Shown piece by piece: positions 14,238 through 21,542 of a stretch of DNA of 30,380 nt (position 1 is its first letter; every line of letters starts with the position of its first letter). The notes under the pieces are model-generated. The model had not been told where the DNA came from. It did no database searches and saw only the letters and a program-made list of their open reading frames with translations. The stretch covers positions 1-30,380 of the forward strand of contig DEFO01000029.1 in assembly GCA_002350805.1 (NCBI GenBank). Direction: 5' to 3'. Made by a program: the position numbers and the translations under genes. Source of the DNA: Prevotella sp. UBA2850 (lineage in GTDB: Bacteria; Bacteroidota; Bacteroidia; Bacteroidales; Bacteroidaceae).

Positions 14238-14783
14238 ATGGACCAAGAAGCCGACCTAGAAAACTGGGCCCAGCTTAACGGTTATTGGCACGATAATCCC
14301 CATGCTTATTTCAAAGAGTTGGGTTACAAGTTTTATGGATATGGTGGCGAGGCTCAAGTCTATACAGAGGGAGACAGCTATGTCCATAAGATTTGCAGAA
14401 CGGGCCAATATGACAATCTAATCCGTTTTATTGACCGTATAACCATTCAGAATACACTGTGCCCGGAAGCCTTTTTAGAGGTTGAAGGTTTCGGTCGGGA
14501 TGCACAGCGTGATTTTGTGGTCTTGCTCAAACAAAGGTTTTTCAGGCAAGAGCATTTGATGGATGAGGATGAGATAACGTTGTTTATGCGTTGCCTGGGG
14601 TTCCAGAAACTTGTAGAGGAACCTTACCATGTAGTTAGATATTTCTCAGATACGGTTATCGTAGAAGATTTGCATCCCGGAAATATCTGGATGACTGGAG
14701 ACTCCAATGTGGTTATTATCGACGCTTACTACCGATTCAATTCCCCGGGTCTCGGCCTGGGAGGCAAGTTTATTTTCGGTTAG
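14238..14783 (+). CDS. small protein-kinase-fold protein, resembling phage-type polyvalent protein kinase domains
   Basis: 181 residues from this start. A Gly-rich loop YGYGGEAQVY (33-42) is followed by the likely ATP-binding lysine in VHKI (Lys51). The catalytic loop is VEDLHPGNIW (142-151; Asp144, Asn149) and the metal-binding Asp is in VVIIDAY (Asp162). The arrangement is a reduced kinase lobe that ends soon after the second Asp, like the putative polyvalent kinase domains found in mobile-element proteins of Bacteroidetes. The frame is open back to 14022, but the intervening 50-residue ORF argues for this start. GC is lower than the flanks. It lies between an orphan phosphatase and a tRNA-Pro, suggesting acquisition. 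Substrate unknown. Confidence 0.7.
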   Translation: MDQEADLENWAQLNGYWHDNPHAYFKELGYKFYGYGGEAQVYTEGDSYVHKICRTGQYDNLIRFIDRITIQNTLCPEAFLEVEGFGRDAQRDFVVLLKQRFFRQEHLMDEDEITLFMRCLGFQKLVEEPYHVVRYFSDTVIVEDLHPGNIWMTGDSNVVIIDAYYRFNSPGLGLGGKFIFG

Positions 14784-14869
14784 TCCGCCCTCACCGTTTT
14801 TCCTCATTCATCCCTTCTCGCTTTTTCTCCATCCCCAAGTTTCTAAAATCACGACTTTTTCACGACCCT

Positions 14870-14911
14870 AAAAGAAATCAAGCACTTTCGGAAACCCGTA
14901 AGTGCTTGATT
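14870..14911 (-). terminator. terminator downstream of tRNA-Pro
   Basis: The arms AATCAAGCACTT (14876-14887) and AAGTGCTTGATT (14900-14911) pair perfectly over 12 bases, with a short inner stem CGG/CCG. On the minus strand the hairpin is followed by TTTCTTTT. On the plus strand four T follow, so it may also stop the kinase transcript. Confidence 0.8.
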
Positions 14912-14916
14912 TTCAA

Positions 14917-14992
14917 TGGTCTGGATGACTGGACTTGAACCAGCGACCTCCTGGTCCCTAACCAGGTGCGCTACCAACTGCGCCACATCCAG
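14917..14992 (-). tRNA. tRNA-Pro(AGG)
   Basis: The minus strand folds as a class I tRNA: acceptor CTGGATG/CATCCAG, D stem GCGC/GCGC, anticodon stem CCTGG/CCAGG, T stem GCTGG/CCAGT with loop TTCAAGT, discriminator A73, and an encoded CCA (14919-14917). The seven-base anticodon loop is TTAGGGA, giving anticodon AGG (proline, codon CCU). C1-G72, G35, G36 and A73 all agree with proline identity. A34 is uncommon in bacterial tRNAs. Confidence 0.9.
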
Positions 14993-15004
14993 AAGATTGG
15001 ACCG

Positions 15005-15035
15005 CAAATGTACGGCTTTTTTTGCAATTGGCAAA
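15005..15035 (-). promoter_or_regulatory. promoter of tRNA-Pro
   Basis: On the minus strand TTTG (15035-15032), 19 bases, then TACATTTG (15012-15005). The -7 box ends 12 bases before the mature tRNA 5' end. Confidence 0.7.
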
Positions 15036-15055
15036 ATTTATTTTCATAAAAATAC

Positions 15056-15063
15056 TATATTTG
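15056..15063 (+). promoter_or_regulatory. candidate -7 box of the ThrE-type exporter gene
   Basis: TATATTTG matches TAnnTTTG and lies 19 bases before the ATG at 15083. No good TTTG is seen at the -33 position. Confidence 0.5.
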
Positions 15064-15082
15064 CACGGATAAAAGTTAGGTT

Positions 15083-16360
15083 ATGGAACAAAAGCCGGAT
15101 TTTGCAGAGGTACTGGACGTGGCTTCCGAGGCGGGGCACATCCTACTGGAGAATGGTGCGGAGATTTCCCGTGTGGAGGATATCATGAACCGGATATCCA
15201 CGCACTTCGGGGTGAACTCCGGCAATTTCTTCGTGCTTTCCAACGGTGTTTTCACCAGTGGAAAGGCGGAGAAGGTGCATAAGTCCGGCGGACAGGCTTC
15301 TACCTATGCCAATGTGGCGTTTATTCCCATCCGGGCCACGCAGCTTTCCCGGGTGACGGCTGTGAACCGGCTCAGTTATGACATTTCGGCGGGCCGATGT
15401 TCCTTGGAGCAGGCGCGTGAGCGGCTGGAGCAAATCAAGACAATGCCCCTCAAGCCCTTCTGGGAGCAGCTGGTGGCAACGACCTTTAGCGCGGGCGCTT
15501 TCTCGGCCGTGTTTGGCGGAAGCTTTACCGATTGCGCGGCCGCCTGCATCGCGGGTTTCGTGCTTTTCTTTTACATGCAGTATGTCAGTTCGCGTTACCT
15601 GTCGCGGATTGTGGGCGGCATTTCCAGCGCCATGGTGGCCAGTTTGGTTTCCATCTCCTGCTGGCGCCTGGGCCTCGGAGACAGCCTGAGCGACATTATC
15701 ATTGGTGCCATTATGCCGCTTATCCCGGGCGTGCCGTTTACCAATGGTGTGCGGGATTTGGCCAATTCGGACTATCTGGCGGGCCTGACGCGGCTTACGG
15801 ATGCCATGCTGGGCTTTTTCTGCATTGCCATGGGCGTATCCGTGGCCTTTATGCTGGACGGCGCCGTCTTTGGCGGTGTCATCCATCTCACCGGCGTTAC
15901 GGCTAGCCCTCAGACAGCCGGTTATTTCTGGCAGGCGGTGGCGGCTTTTATCGGCACGCTGGGCTTTGCCATTTTGTACGGTGTGGACAGGGAACAGTAT
16001 TGGGTTTCCGGATTGGTGGGTGTGGCAGGATGGATGGTTTATTTGTTGGTGGTGCGCCTTGGCGGACTCACGGCGCCTATCGCTTCGCTTGCTGCCGCCC
16101 TGGTGGTGTGTCTTCTGTCCCGTTTCTCGGCCGTCCCTACGCGCTGTCCGGCACAGGTATTCATTATTTGCGGCATCTTCACGCTGGTGCCGGGCGCCGG
16201 CATTTTCTGGTTCTCCTATTACCTTACCTCAGGGCAGTACGCCATGTCCATCAACAGCGGTTTTATGGCCGTGAAGGTGGCTATTGCCATTGTGCTGGGC
16301 ATCGTCCTTGCCATGGAACTCCCGCAGCGCCTGTTCAGCCGCCGCAAAGGAGCCCATTAG
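15083..16360 (+). CDS. threonine/serine exporter family protein (ThrE type)
   Basis: 425 residues. The N-terminal soluble part (about 1-120) has the ThrE/DUF1212 features: GHILLENGAEISRVEDIM near the start, then SNGVFTS and NRLSYDI. About ten hydrophobic segments follow between 130 and 420, with IPGVPFTNGVRDLANSDY (about 212-229), a ThrE signature. The last 140 residues correspond to the ThrB-like/DUF3815 half, so both halves are fused in one polypeptide. The family exports threonine and serine with proton motive force. Its position just upstream of lysC fits aspartate-family amino acid metabolism, although lysC has its own promoter. The start is supported by a -7 box 19 bases upstream. Confidence 0.88.
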   Translation: MEQKPDFAEVLDVASEAGHILLENGAEISRVEDIMNRISTHFGVNSGNFFVLSNGVFTSGKAEKVHKSGGQASTYANVAFIPIRATQLSRVTAVNRLSYDISAGRCSLEQARERLEQIKTMPLKPFWEQLVATTFSAGAFSAVFGGSFTDCAAACIAGFVLFFYMQYVSSRYLSRIVGGISSAMVASLVSISCWRLGLGDSLSDIIIGAIMPLIPGVPFTNGVRDLANSDYLAGLTRLTDAMLGFFCIAMGVSVAFMLDGAVFGGVIHLTGVTASPQTAGYFWQAVAAFIGTLGFAILYGVDREQYWVSGLVGVAGWMVYLLVVRLGGLTAPIASLAAALVVCLLSRFSAVPTRCPAQVFIICGIFTLVPGAGIFWFSYYLTSGQYAMSINSGFMAVKVAIAIVLGIVLAMELPQRLFSRRKGAH

Positions 16361-16362
16361 CG

Positions 16363-16394
16363 TTTGCGATTGTGTAAATAATTCATTATGTTTG
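16363..16394 (+). promoter_or_regulatory. promoter of lysC-lysA
   Basis: TTTG (16363-16366), exactly 20 bases, then TATGTTTG (16387-16394). Full match to the Bacteroidetes housekeeping consensus, 22 bases before the lysC ATG. Confidence 0.75.
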
Positions 16395-16416
16395 CGTTTC
16401 AAAAACGGACGCAGAC

Positions 16417-17730
16417 ATGATAGTTATGAAATTTGGCGGCACGTCGGTTGGTTCGGCTGCCAGAATAAAGCAGGTCGCCGCTTTGGTGCGTACCCAGGAT
16501 CATCCCTTTGTCGTGTTGTCAGCAATGTCTGGCACGACCAATTCGCTTGTAGAAATATGCGGATATCTGTATAACCGCAATCCGGACGGCGCACGGGAAA
16601 CCATCGGCCGGCTGGAGGAGAAGTATCTGAAAACCATTCAGGAGCTTTATGCTACGGAAGAATCGCTTTCCACGGCCCGGGAGTTCATCCACTCCTGTTT
16701 TGAGGGAATCTCCTCGGCCACGCGGGAACTTTTTGGCTCGCTTCAGGAGCGGATGATTCTGGCGCAGGGAGAGCTCATCTCCACCCGCATGATGGAACTC
16801 TATCTGAAGGAACAGGGGGTGAATGTCCTGCTCATTCCCGCATTGGAGTTCATGCGGACGGACATCCACGGGGAACCGGACCAGGATTATATATCCACCC
16901 ACCTGAAGCCTTTCCTTTCCCGGAAGGCCGATATCTACCTGACGCAAGGTTATATCTGCCGCAATGCCCATTCGGAGGTGGACAACCTCCAGCGAGGCGG
17001 CAGTGACTACACTGCTTCGCTCATCGGTGCGGCAACCGGTGCGGAGGAAATCCAGATTTGGACCGATATTGACGGCATGCACAACAACGACCCGCGTATG
17101 GTCAAAGGCACATCGGCCGTGCGGCATCTGCACTTTGAGGAAGCCGCGGAGCTGGCGTACTTCGGTGCCAAAATCCTGCACCCCACCTGTATCCAGCCGG
17201 CCAAGTTTGCCAACATTCCGGTGCGCCTGAAGAACACCATGGAGCCGGATGCCCCCGGAACGCTTATCGACAATCGTCCGGACCCCGGCACCATCAAGGC
17301 CGTGGCGGCCAAGGACAATATCACCGCCATTAAGATCAAGAGCTCGCGGATGCTCCTGGCGCATGGTTTCCTGCGCAAGGTGTTTGAGATTTTTGAGAGT
17401 TACCGCACCGCTATCGACATGATCTGTACCTCGGAGGTGGGCGTGTCCGTTTCCGTGGACGATACCCGCTACCTGAGCGAGATTGTACACGACCTTAAAA
17501 AATATGGTACCGTAACGGTGGACCTGGACATGTGCATTGTGTGCGTGGTGGGAGACATGGACTGGGAGAATTTAGGCTTCGAGTCCCGTGTAATGGCCGC
17601 CATGGAAGACATTCCTGTTCGTATGGTCAGTTACGGTGGAAGCAATTACAACATTTCTCTGCTGGTAAAAGGGGAGGACAAGGCTCGTACGCTCCAGTCT
17701 CTTAGCCGTCATCTGTTTGCCGAATGCTAA
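16417..17730 (+). CDS. lysC: aspartate kinase (monofunctional, LysC type)
   Basis: 437 residues. It catalyses the ATP-dependent phosphorylation of aspartate, the first step to lysine, threonine and methionine. KFGGTSVGS at residues 5-13 is the kinase signature. GGSDYTASLIGA (about 194-205) and TDIDGMHNNDPRMV also match. The C-terminal 140 residues form tandem ACT domains with VSVSVDD and the typical YGGSNYNISLLV ending. There is no homoserine dehydrogenase domain, so this is not ThrA. The lysA start overlaps the stop by 7 bases, which makes a lysine-biosynthetic role and lysine feedback through the ACT domains likely. Confidence 0.94.
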   Translation: MIVMKFGGTSVGSAARIKQVAALVRTQDHPFVVLSAMSGTTNSLVEICGYLYNRNPDGARETIGRLEEKYLKTIQELYATEESLSTAREFIHSCFEGISSATRELFGSLQERMILAQGELISTRMMELYLKEQGVNVLLIPALEFMRTDIHGEPDQDYISTHLKPFLSRKADIYLTQGYICRNAHSEVDNLQRGGSDYTASLIGAATGAEEIQIWTDIDGMHNNDPRMVKGTSAVRHLHFEEAAELAYFGAKILHPTCIQPAKFANIPVRLKNTMEPDAPGTLIDNRPDPGTIKAVAAKDNITAIKIKSSRMLLAHGFLRKVFEIFESYRTAIDMICTSEVGVSVSVDDTRYLSEIVHDLKKYGTVTVDLDMCIVCVVGDMDWENLGFESRVMAAMEDIPVRMVSYGGSNYNISLLVKGEDKARTLQSLSRHLFAEC

Positions 17731-18878
17731 AAGGAACGTACCCCATAGAGCGCTTCCAGGCCCTTCAGACGCCTTTTTACTACTACGACACCGCTCTTTT
17801 GCAACAAACCCTGGATACCATTCAGGCGCAGTTGAGCGACAAGCCGGAGTGGGTGGTTCATTATGCCGTGAAGGCCAATCACAATCCTGTTTTGCTGCAA
17901 CAGATTGCCCGTTTCGGTTTTGGTGCAGACTGCGTGAGCGGCGGGGAAGTACAGGCCGCCCTGGATGCCGGTTTCGCTCCCGGGAAAATTGTTTATGCCG
18001 GAGTGGGGAAGGCCGATTGGGAGATACTCCTGGGCCTGGAGGCAGGTATTGGCCGCTTTAATGTGGAGTCGTTGGCAGAACTGGAGGTCATTGCCCAGTT
18101 GGCTGCCCGGAAAAGCGTAGTGGCCCAGGTAAGCCTGCGGGTGAATCCGGACATCGGTGCCCATACCCTTGCCGGTATCACCACCGGACTTGCGGAGAAC
18201 AAGTTTGGCATTTACCATGGCATGGTGGAGGACGTCGCTGCAAAGGCCATGGCCATGGAGTCTATTCACTTTTGCGGCCTGCATTTTCATATAGGCTCGC
18301 AAATTCTTGAGATGCAGGACTTTGTGGCGCTTTGTAACCGTATCAACAATCTGGTAGAGCGGCTCACCCGGCGGGGAATTCCCGTAGAAGATATTAATGT
18401 CGGTGGCGGCCTGGGCATCGAATACGGTCATCCCAACCACCTTCCCATGGCCGATTTTGCCGCTTATTTTAACACCTATAAGCGACACCTGCAGGGCGAT
18501 TATCCTGTTCATTTTGAACTGGGCCGAAGCATCATCGCCCCCTGTGGAACGCTCATTACCCGGGTACTTTATGTGAAAGAAGGGTTGGCGCGGCGCTTCG
18601 CTATTGTGGATGCCGGCATGAACGACCTGGTGCGTCCGGCCATGTACCACGCCTATCATCGGATCGAGAACTTGTCCTACGACGGTGATGAGCAGGCCTA
18701 TGATGTGGTGGGTCCCTGCTGCGAGAGTTCCGACGTCTTTGGAAAGGACATTGTCCTGGACCAATGCCACCGGGGCGATTTCATTGCCATCCGCAGCGCC
18801 GGCGCTTACGGTGAATCCATGGCGTCACAGTACAACTGCCGCCCCCTTGCCCCCGCGGTATTCGACACTATAGAATGA
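17724..18878 (+). CDS. lysA: diaminopimelate decarboxylase
   Basis: 384 residues; PLP enzyme of fold type III that converts meso-diaminopimelate to lysine. The PLP lysine is Lys50 in HYAVKANHN. HFHIGSQI, the Gly-rich INVGGGLGIEYG and CESSDVFGKD near the C-terminus are family landmarks. The ATG lies within the last codons of lysC (overlap 17724-17730), implying translational coupling. It is a little shorter than the 400-420 residues of many LysA proteins but shows all key blocks. Its 3' end overlaps convergent hutI by 11 bases and no terminator is visible there. Confidence 0.95.
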   Translation: MLKGTYPIERFQALQTPFYYYDTALLQQTLDTIQAQLSDKPEWVVHYAVKANHNPVLLQQIARFGFGADCVSGGEVQAALDAGFAPGKIVYAGVGKADWEILLGLEAGIGRFNVESLAELEVIAQLAARKSVVAQVSLRVNPDIGAHTLAGITTGLAENKFGIYHGMVEDVAAKAMAMESIHFCGLHFHIGSQILEMQDFVALCNRINNLVERLTRRGIPVEDINVGGGLGIEYGHPNHLPMADFAAYFNTYKRHLQGDYPVHFELGRSIIAPCGTLITRVLYVKEGLARRFAIVDAGMNDLVRPAMYHAYHRIENLSYDGDEQAYDVVGPCCESSDVFGKDIVLDQCHRGDFIAIRSAGAYGESMASQYNCRPLAPAVFDTIE

Positions 18879-20070
18879 CCTGCCGGATGAACGGTGTCTG
18901 GTACTGATAGGCCAGTTTGGTGAGGTCCCAGCCGGGCTCCGTGAGGATGAGCGCCGCTTTTTTGCCCACGGTAATGGAACCATACTCCCGGCTCAGGCCC
19001 ATGGCATAGGCGCTGTTCAGGGTAACGGCATTAAAAGCTTCTACCGGCGTGAGTCGCATCTTGATGCAGCCCTGGGCCATGACAAAACGCATGTCGCCGC
19101 TGGGCGAGGACCCCGGGTTGTAGTCGCTGGCAAGCGCCACGCCAAGGCCCGCTTTGATGTAATCCTTGGCCCGTCCGTAGGGAAGTCCCAGGAAAAAGGA
19201 ACTGCCCGGCAGCATGGTGGGCATGGTAGGGCTTCCTTTTAGCGCGTCGATTTCGGCGTCGGTGGTGCGTTCCAAATGGTCCACCGAAAGCGCGCCGTGC
19301 TTCACGCCCACCTGCACGCCGCCGCTTACCGCCAGCTCGTTGGCGTGGATTTTGGGAATGAGTTTTCCTTTAGCCGCCGTAAGAATGCGATCCGTGTCCT
19401 CCACGGTGAAAAAGCCTTCGTCGCAGAACACATCTATGAAATCTGCAAGCTCCGCGGCTTCCGGAATAAGGTCGATAACCATCTGAACATATTCCTCGTG
19501 CGTGTACCCGCGCCCTACGGCGTGGGCACCCAAATACGTGCTACGAACCGCTGCAGGCACGCTTTCTGCGATGCGCCGGATGACCCGCAGCATCTTAAGT
19601 TCTGCTTTAGGTGACAGGCCGTAACCGCTCTTTATCTCCAAAGCCACGGTTCCTTTGTCCATCATCTCCCGTACGCGCGAAATTGACTGATTGTACAGTT
19701 CTGCCTCGGAAATTTGCTGCAGATAATCGGCAGAATTCAGGATGCCGCCGCCCCGGGCGGCAATTTCCTCGTAGGACAGGCCGTTAATTTTGTCCAGGAA
19801 TTCGCCGTCCCGGCTGCCGGCATACACCACGTGCGTGTGGCTGTCGCAGAAGCCGGGCATGAGCATGCCGCCCTGGGCGTCATGCCCGACCCCGATCGGA
19901 CATCTCTCCGGGCAGCTTGACATCGGGCCAAAGCCGGCAATGCGGCCGTCCTCTATCCGGAGCCAGGCATTCTCCAACACGCCGGTTTGCCCCTGCGCAT
20001 CGCCTTGAACCCGCAACACCCCCTCCGGCTGGATGCCTACCAGCCGGCCGATATTATAGATAAGACTCAT
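18868..20070 (-). CDS. hutI: imidazolonepropionase
   Basis: 400 residues; metal-dependent amidohydrolase that opens imidazolone propionate to N-formimino-glutamate, the third step of histidine breakdown. The metal site begins with HTH (78-80) in GFCDSHTHVVYAG. Further landmarks are ALEIKSGYGLS, KIHANELA and ALASDYNPGSSP. The start at 20070 overlaps the end of hutH by 17 bases, so it is translationally coupled as the last gene of the hut cluster. Its 3' end overlaps lysA on the opposite strand. Confidence 0.96.
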   Translation of the reverse strand: MSLIYNIGRLVGIQPEGVLRVQGDAQGQTGVLENAWLRIEDGRIAGFGPMSSCPERCPIGVGHDAQGGMLMPGFCDSHTHVVYAGSRDGEFLDKINGLSYEEIAARGGGILNSADYLQQISEAELYNQSISRVREMMDKGTVALEIKSGYGLSPKAELKMLRVIRRIAESVPAAVRSTYLGAHAVGRGYTHEEYVQMVIDLIPEAAELADFIDVFCDEGFFTVEDTDRILTAAKGKLIPKIHANELAVSGGVQVGVKHGALSVDHLERTTDAEIDALKGSPTMPTMLPGSSFFLGLPYGRAKDYIKAGLGVALASDYNPGSSPSGDMRFVMAQGCIKMRLTPVEAFNAVTLNSAYAMGLSREYGSITVGKKAALILTEPGWDLTKLAYQYQTPFIRQVIL

Positions 20071-21538
20071 TCTTAATGAACTGAATGGACTTTTCGATGA
20101 GCGGATGCATGTAGGTGTCGGTGCTCACGAACGGGACCACCTGGCGGTAATCGGCAAAAATGCGCTCCAGAATAGGGGAACTCTTGGCGGGACGACGGAG
20201 CTCCAGCGCCTGGGCGGCGTTGAACAGTTCAATGGCCAGCACGGTTTCCACATTGTCTACAATGCGCACCAGTTTGGTGGCGCTGTTGGAGCCCATGGAA
20301 ACGTGGTCTTCCTGCCCCTGGGACGAGGGGATGGAGTCGCACGAGGCGGGCCAGCACAGCCCCTTGTTCTGGGAAACGATGCTGGCGGCCGTGTACTGCG
20401 GAATCATGAAGCCGCTGTTCAGGCCCGGTTCCGTGACCAGGTATTTGGGCAGGCCGCGAAGGCCATGGATGAGCTGGTAAGTTCTTCTTTCAGAGATACT
20501 TGCGAGTTCGCTCATGGCGATGGCCAGGGAGTCCATGGGAATGGCGATGGGTTCTCCGTGGAAGTTACCGGCCGAGATGACCATGTCCTCGTCCGGGAAA
20601 ATATTGGGATTGTCCGTGGCAGAGTTAATCTCATTCTCAATCACGGACTTAACGTACATGATGTTGTCTTTTACCGCGCCGTGCACCTGCGGAATGCAGC
20701 GGAAACTGTACGGGTCCTGCACATGTTCCTTGGGCCTGCGGATGAGTTCACTTCCTTCCAGGATGTCCATGAATTTCTCGCCGGTGAGAATCTGCCCTTT
20801 GTGCGGGCGCAGGTGGTGGGTGAGGGGAAGGAATGGTTCGATGCGGCCGTCGTAGGCGTCCAGCGACATGGCGCCAATCAGGTCGGCCCAGCGACTGAGG
20901 CGCATGCTTTTGAGGATGCTCCAGATGGCGTGGGCGCTCATGAACTGCGTGCCGTTCAGCAGCGCCAGGCCCTCTTTGCTCTGCAGGCGGATGGGCTCCC
21001 AGCCCAGTTCTTTCCAGACATCGGCAGCAGGACGGACATCCCCTTTATACAGCACTTCTCCCAGGCCGATGAGCGGCAGGCTCAGGTGGGCCAGGGGAGC
21101 CAGGTCCCCGGAGGCGCCCAGAGAACCCTGCTGGTAAACCACGGGCAGGACATCCTCGTTGAACATGTCAATAAGGCGCTGCACCGTGATAAGTTGCGCG
21201 CCGGAGTGCCCGTAAGAGAGGGACTGCGCCTTCAGGAGGAGCATGAGTTTAACAATCTCCGGACGCACTTTTTCGCCGGCGCCGCACGCGTGCGACATCA
21301 CCAGGTTGTGCTGCAGCTGGCTCAGGTCCTCCTTGGGAATGGTTACGTTGTACAGCGACCCAAAGCCAGTGGTAATGCCATAGATGGGCCGCCCGATATC
21401 GTCCATTTTGCGGTCCAGGTATTCGCGGCATTTGACAATGGCCTCTACGGCCTCTTTTGACAGCGTCAGTTTTTCATGTTGGTCGATAATCTCTTTCACC
21501 CGTTCCAGGGAAAGATGTTCCGATGAGATGGAATGCAT
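20054..21538 (-). CDS. hutH: histidine ammonia-lyase
   Basis: 494 residues; deaminates histidine to urocanate. The MIO cofactor precursor Ala-Ser-Gly is at 142-144 in GSLGASGDLAPLAH. YGITTGFG (53-60), RVQDPYSFRC-like sequence (here EHVQDPYSFRC) and SQGQEDHVSMG are family blocks. It starts 4 bases after hutU stops and overlaps hutI by 17 bases, so it belongs to one transcript with them. Serine codon use here is mixed and closer to the left half of the window. Confidence 0.97.
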   Translation of the reverse strand: MHSISSEHLSLERVKEIIDQHEKLTLSKEAVEAIVKCREYLDRKMDDIGRPIYGITTGFGSLYNVTIPKEDLSQLQHNLVMSHACGAGEKVRPEIVKLMLLLKAQSLSYGHSGAQLITVQRLIDMFNEDVLPVVYQQGSLGASGDLAPLAHLSLPLIGLGEVLYKGDVRPAADVWKELGWEPIRLQSKEGLALLNGTQFMSAHAIWSILKSMRLSRWADLIGAMSLDAYDGRIEPFLPLTHHLRPHKGQILTGEKFMDILEGSELIRRPKEHVQDPYSFRCIPQVHGAVKDNIMYVKSVIENEINSATDNPNIFPDEDMVISAGNFHGEPIAIPMDSLAIAMSELASISERRTYQLIHGLRGLPKYLVTEPGLNSGFMIPQYTAASIVSQNKGLCWPASCDSIPSSQGQEDHVSMGSNSATKLVRIVDNVETVLAIELFNAAQALELRRPAKSSPILERIFADYRQVVPFVSTDTYMHPLIEKSIQFIKNESYL

Positions 21539-21542
21539 AGAT

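Noticed and set aside
14849..15188. Small ORFs across the tRNA-Pro gene on both strands
   Set aside because: They are translations of the tRNA itself, a common false call.
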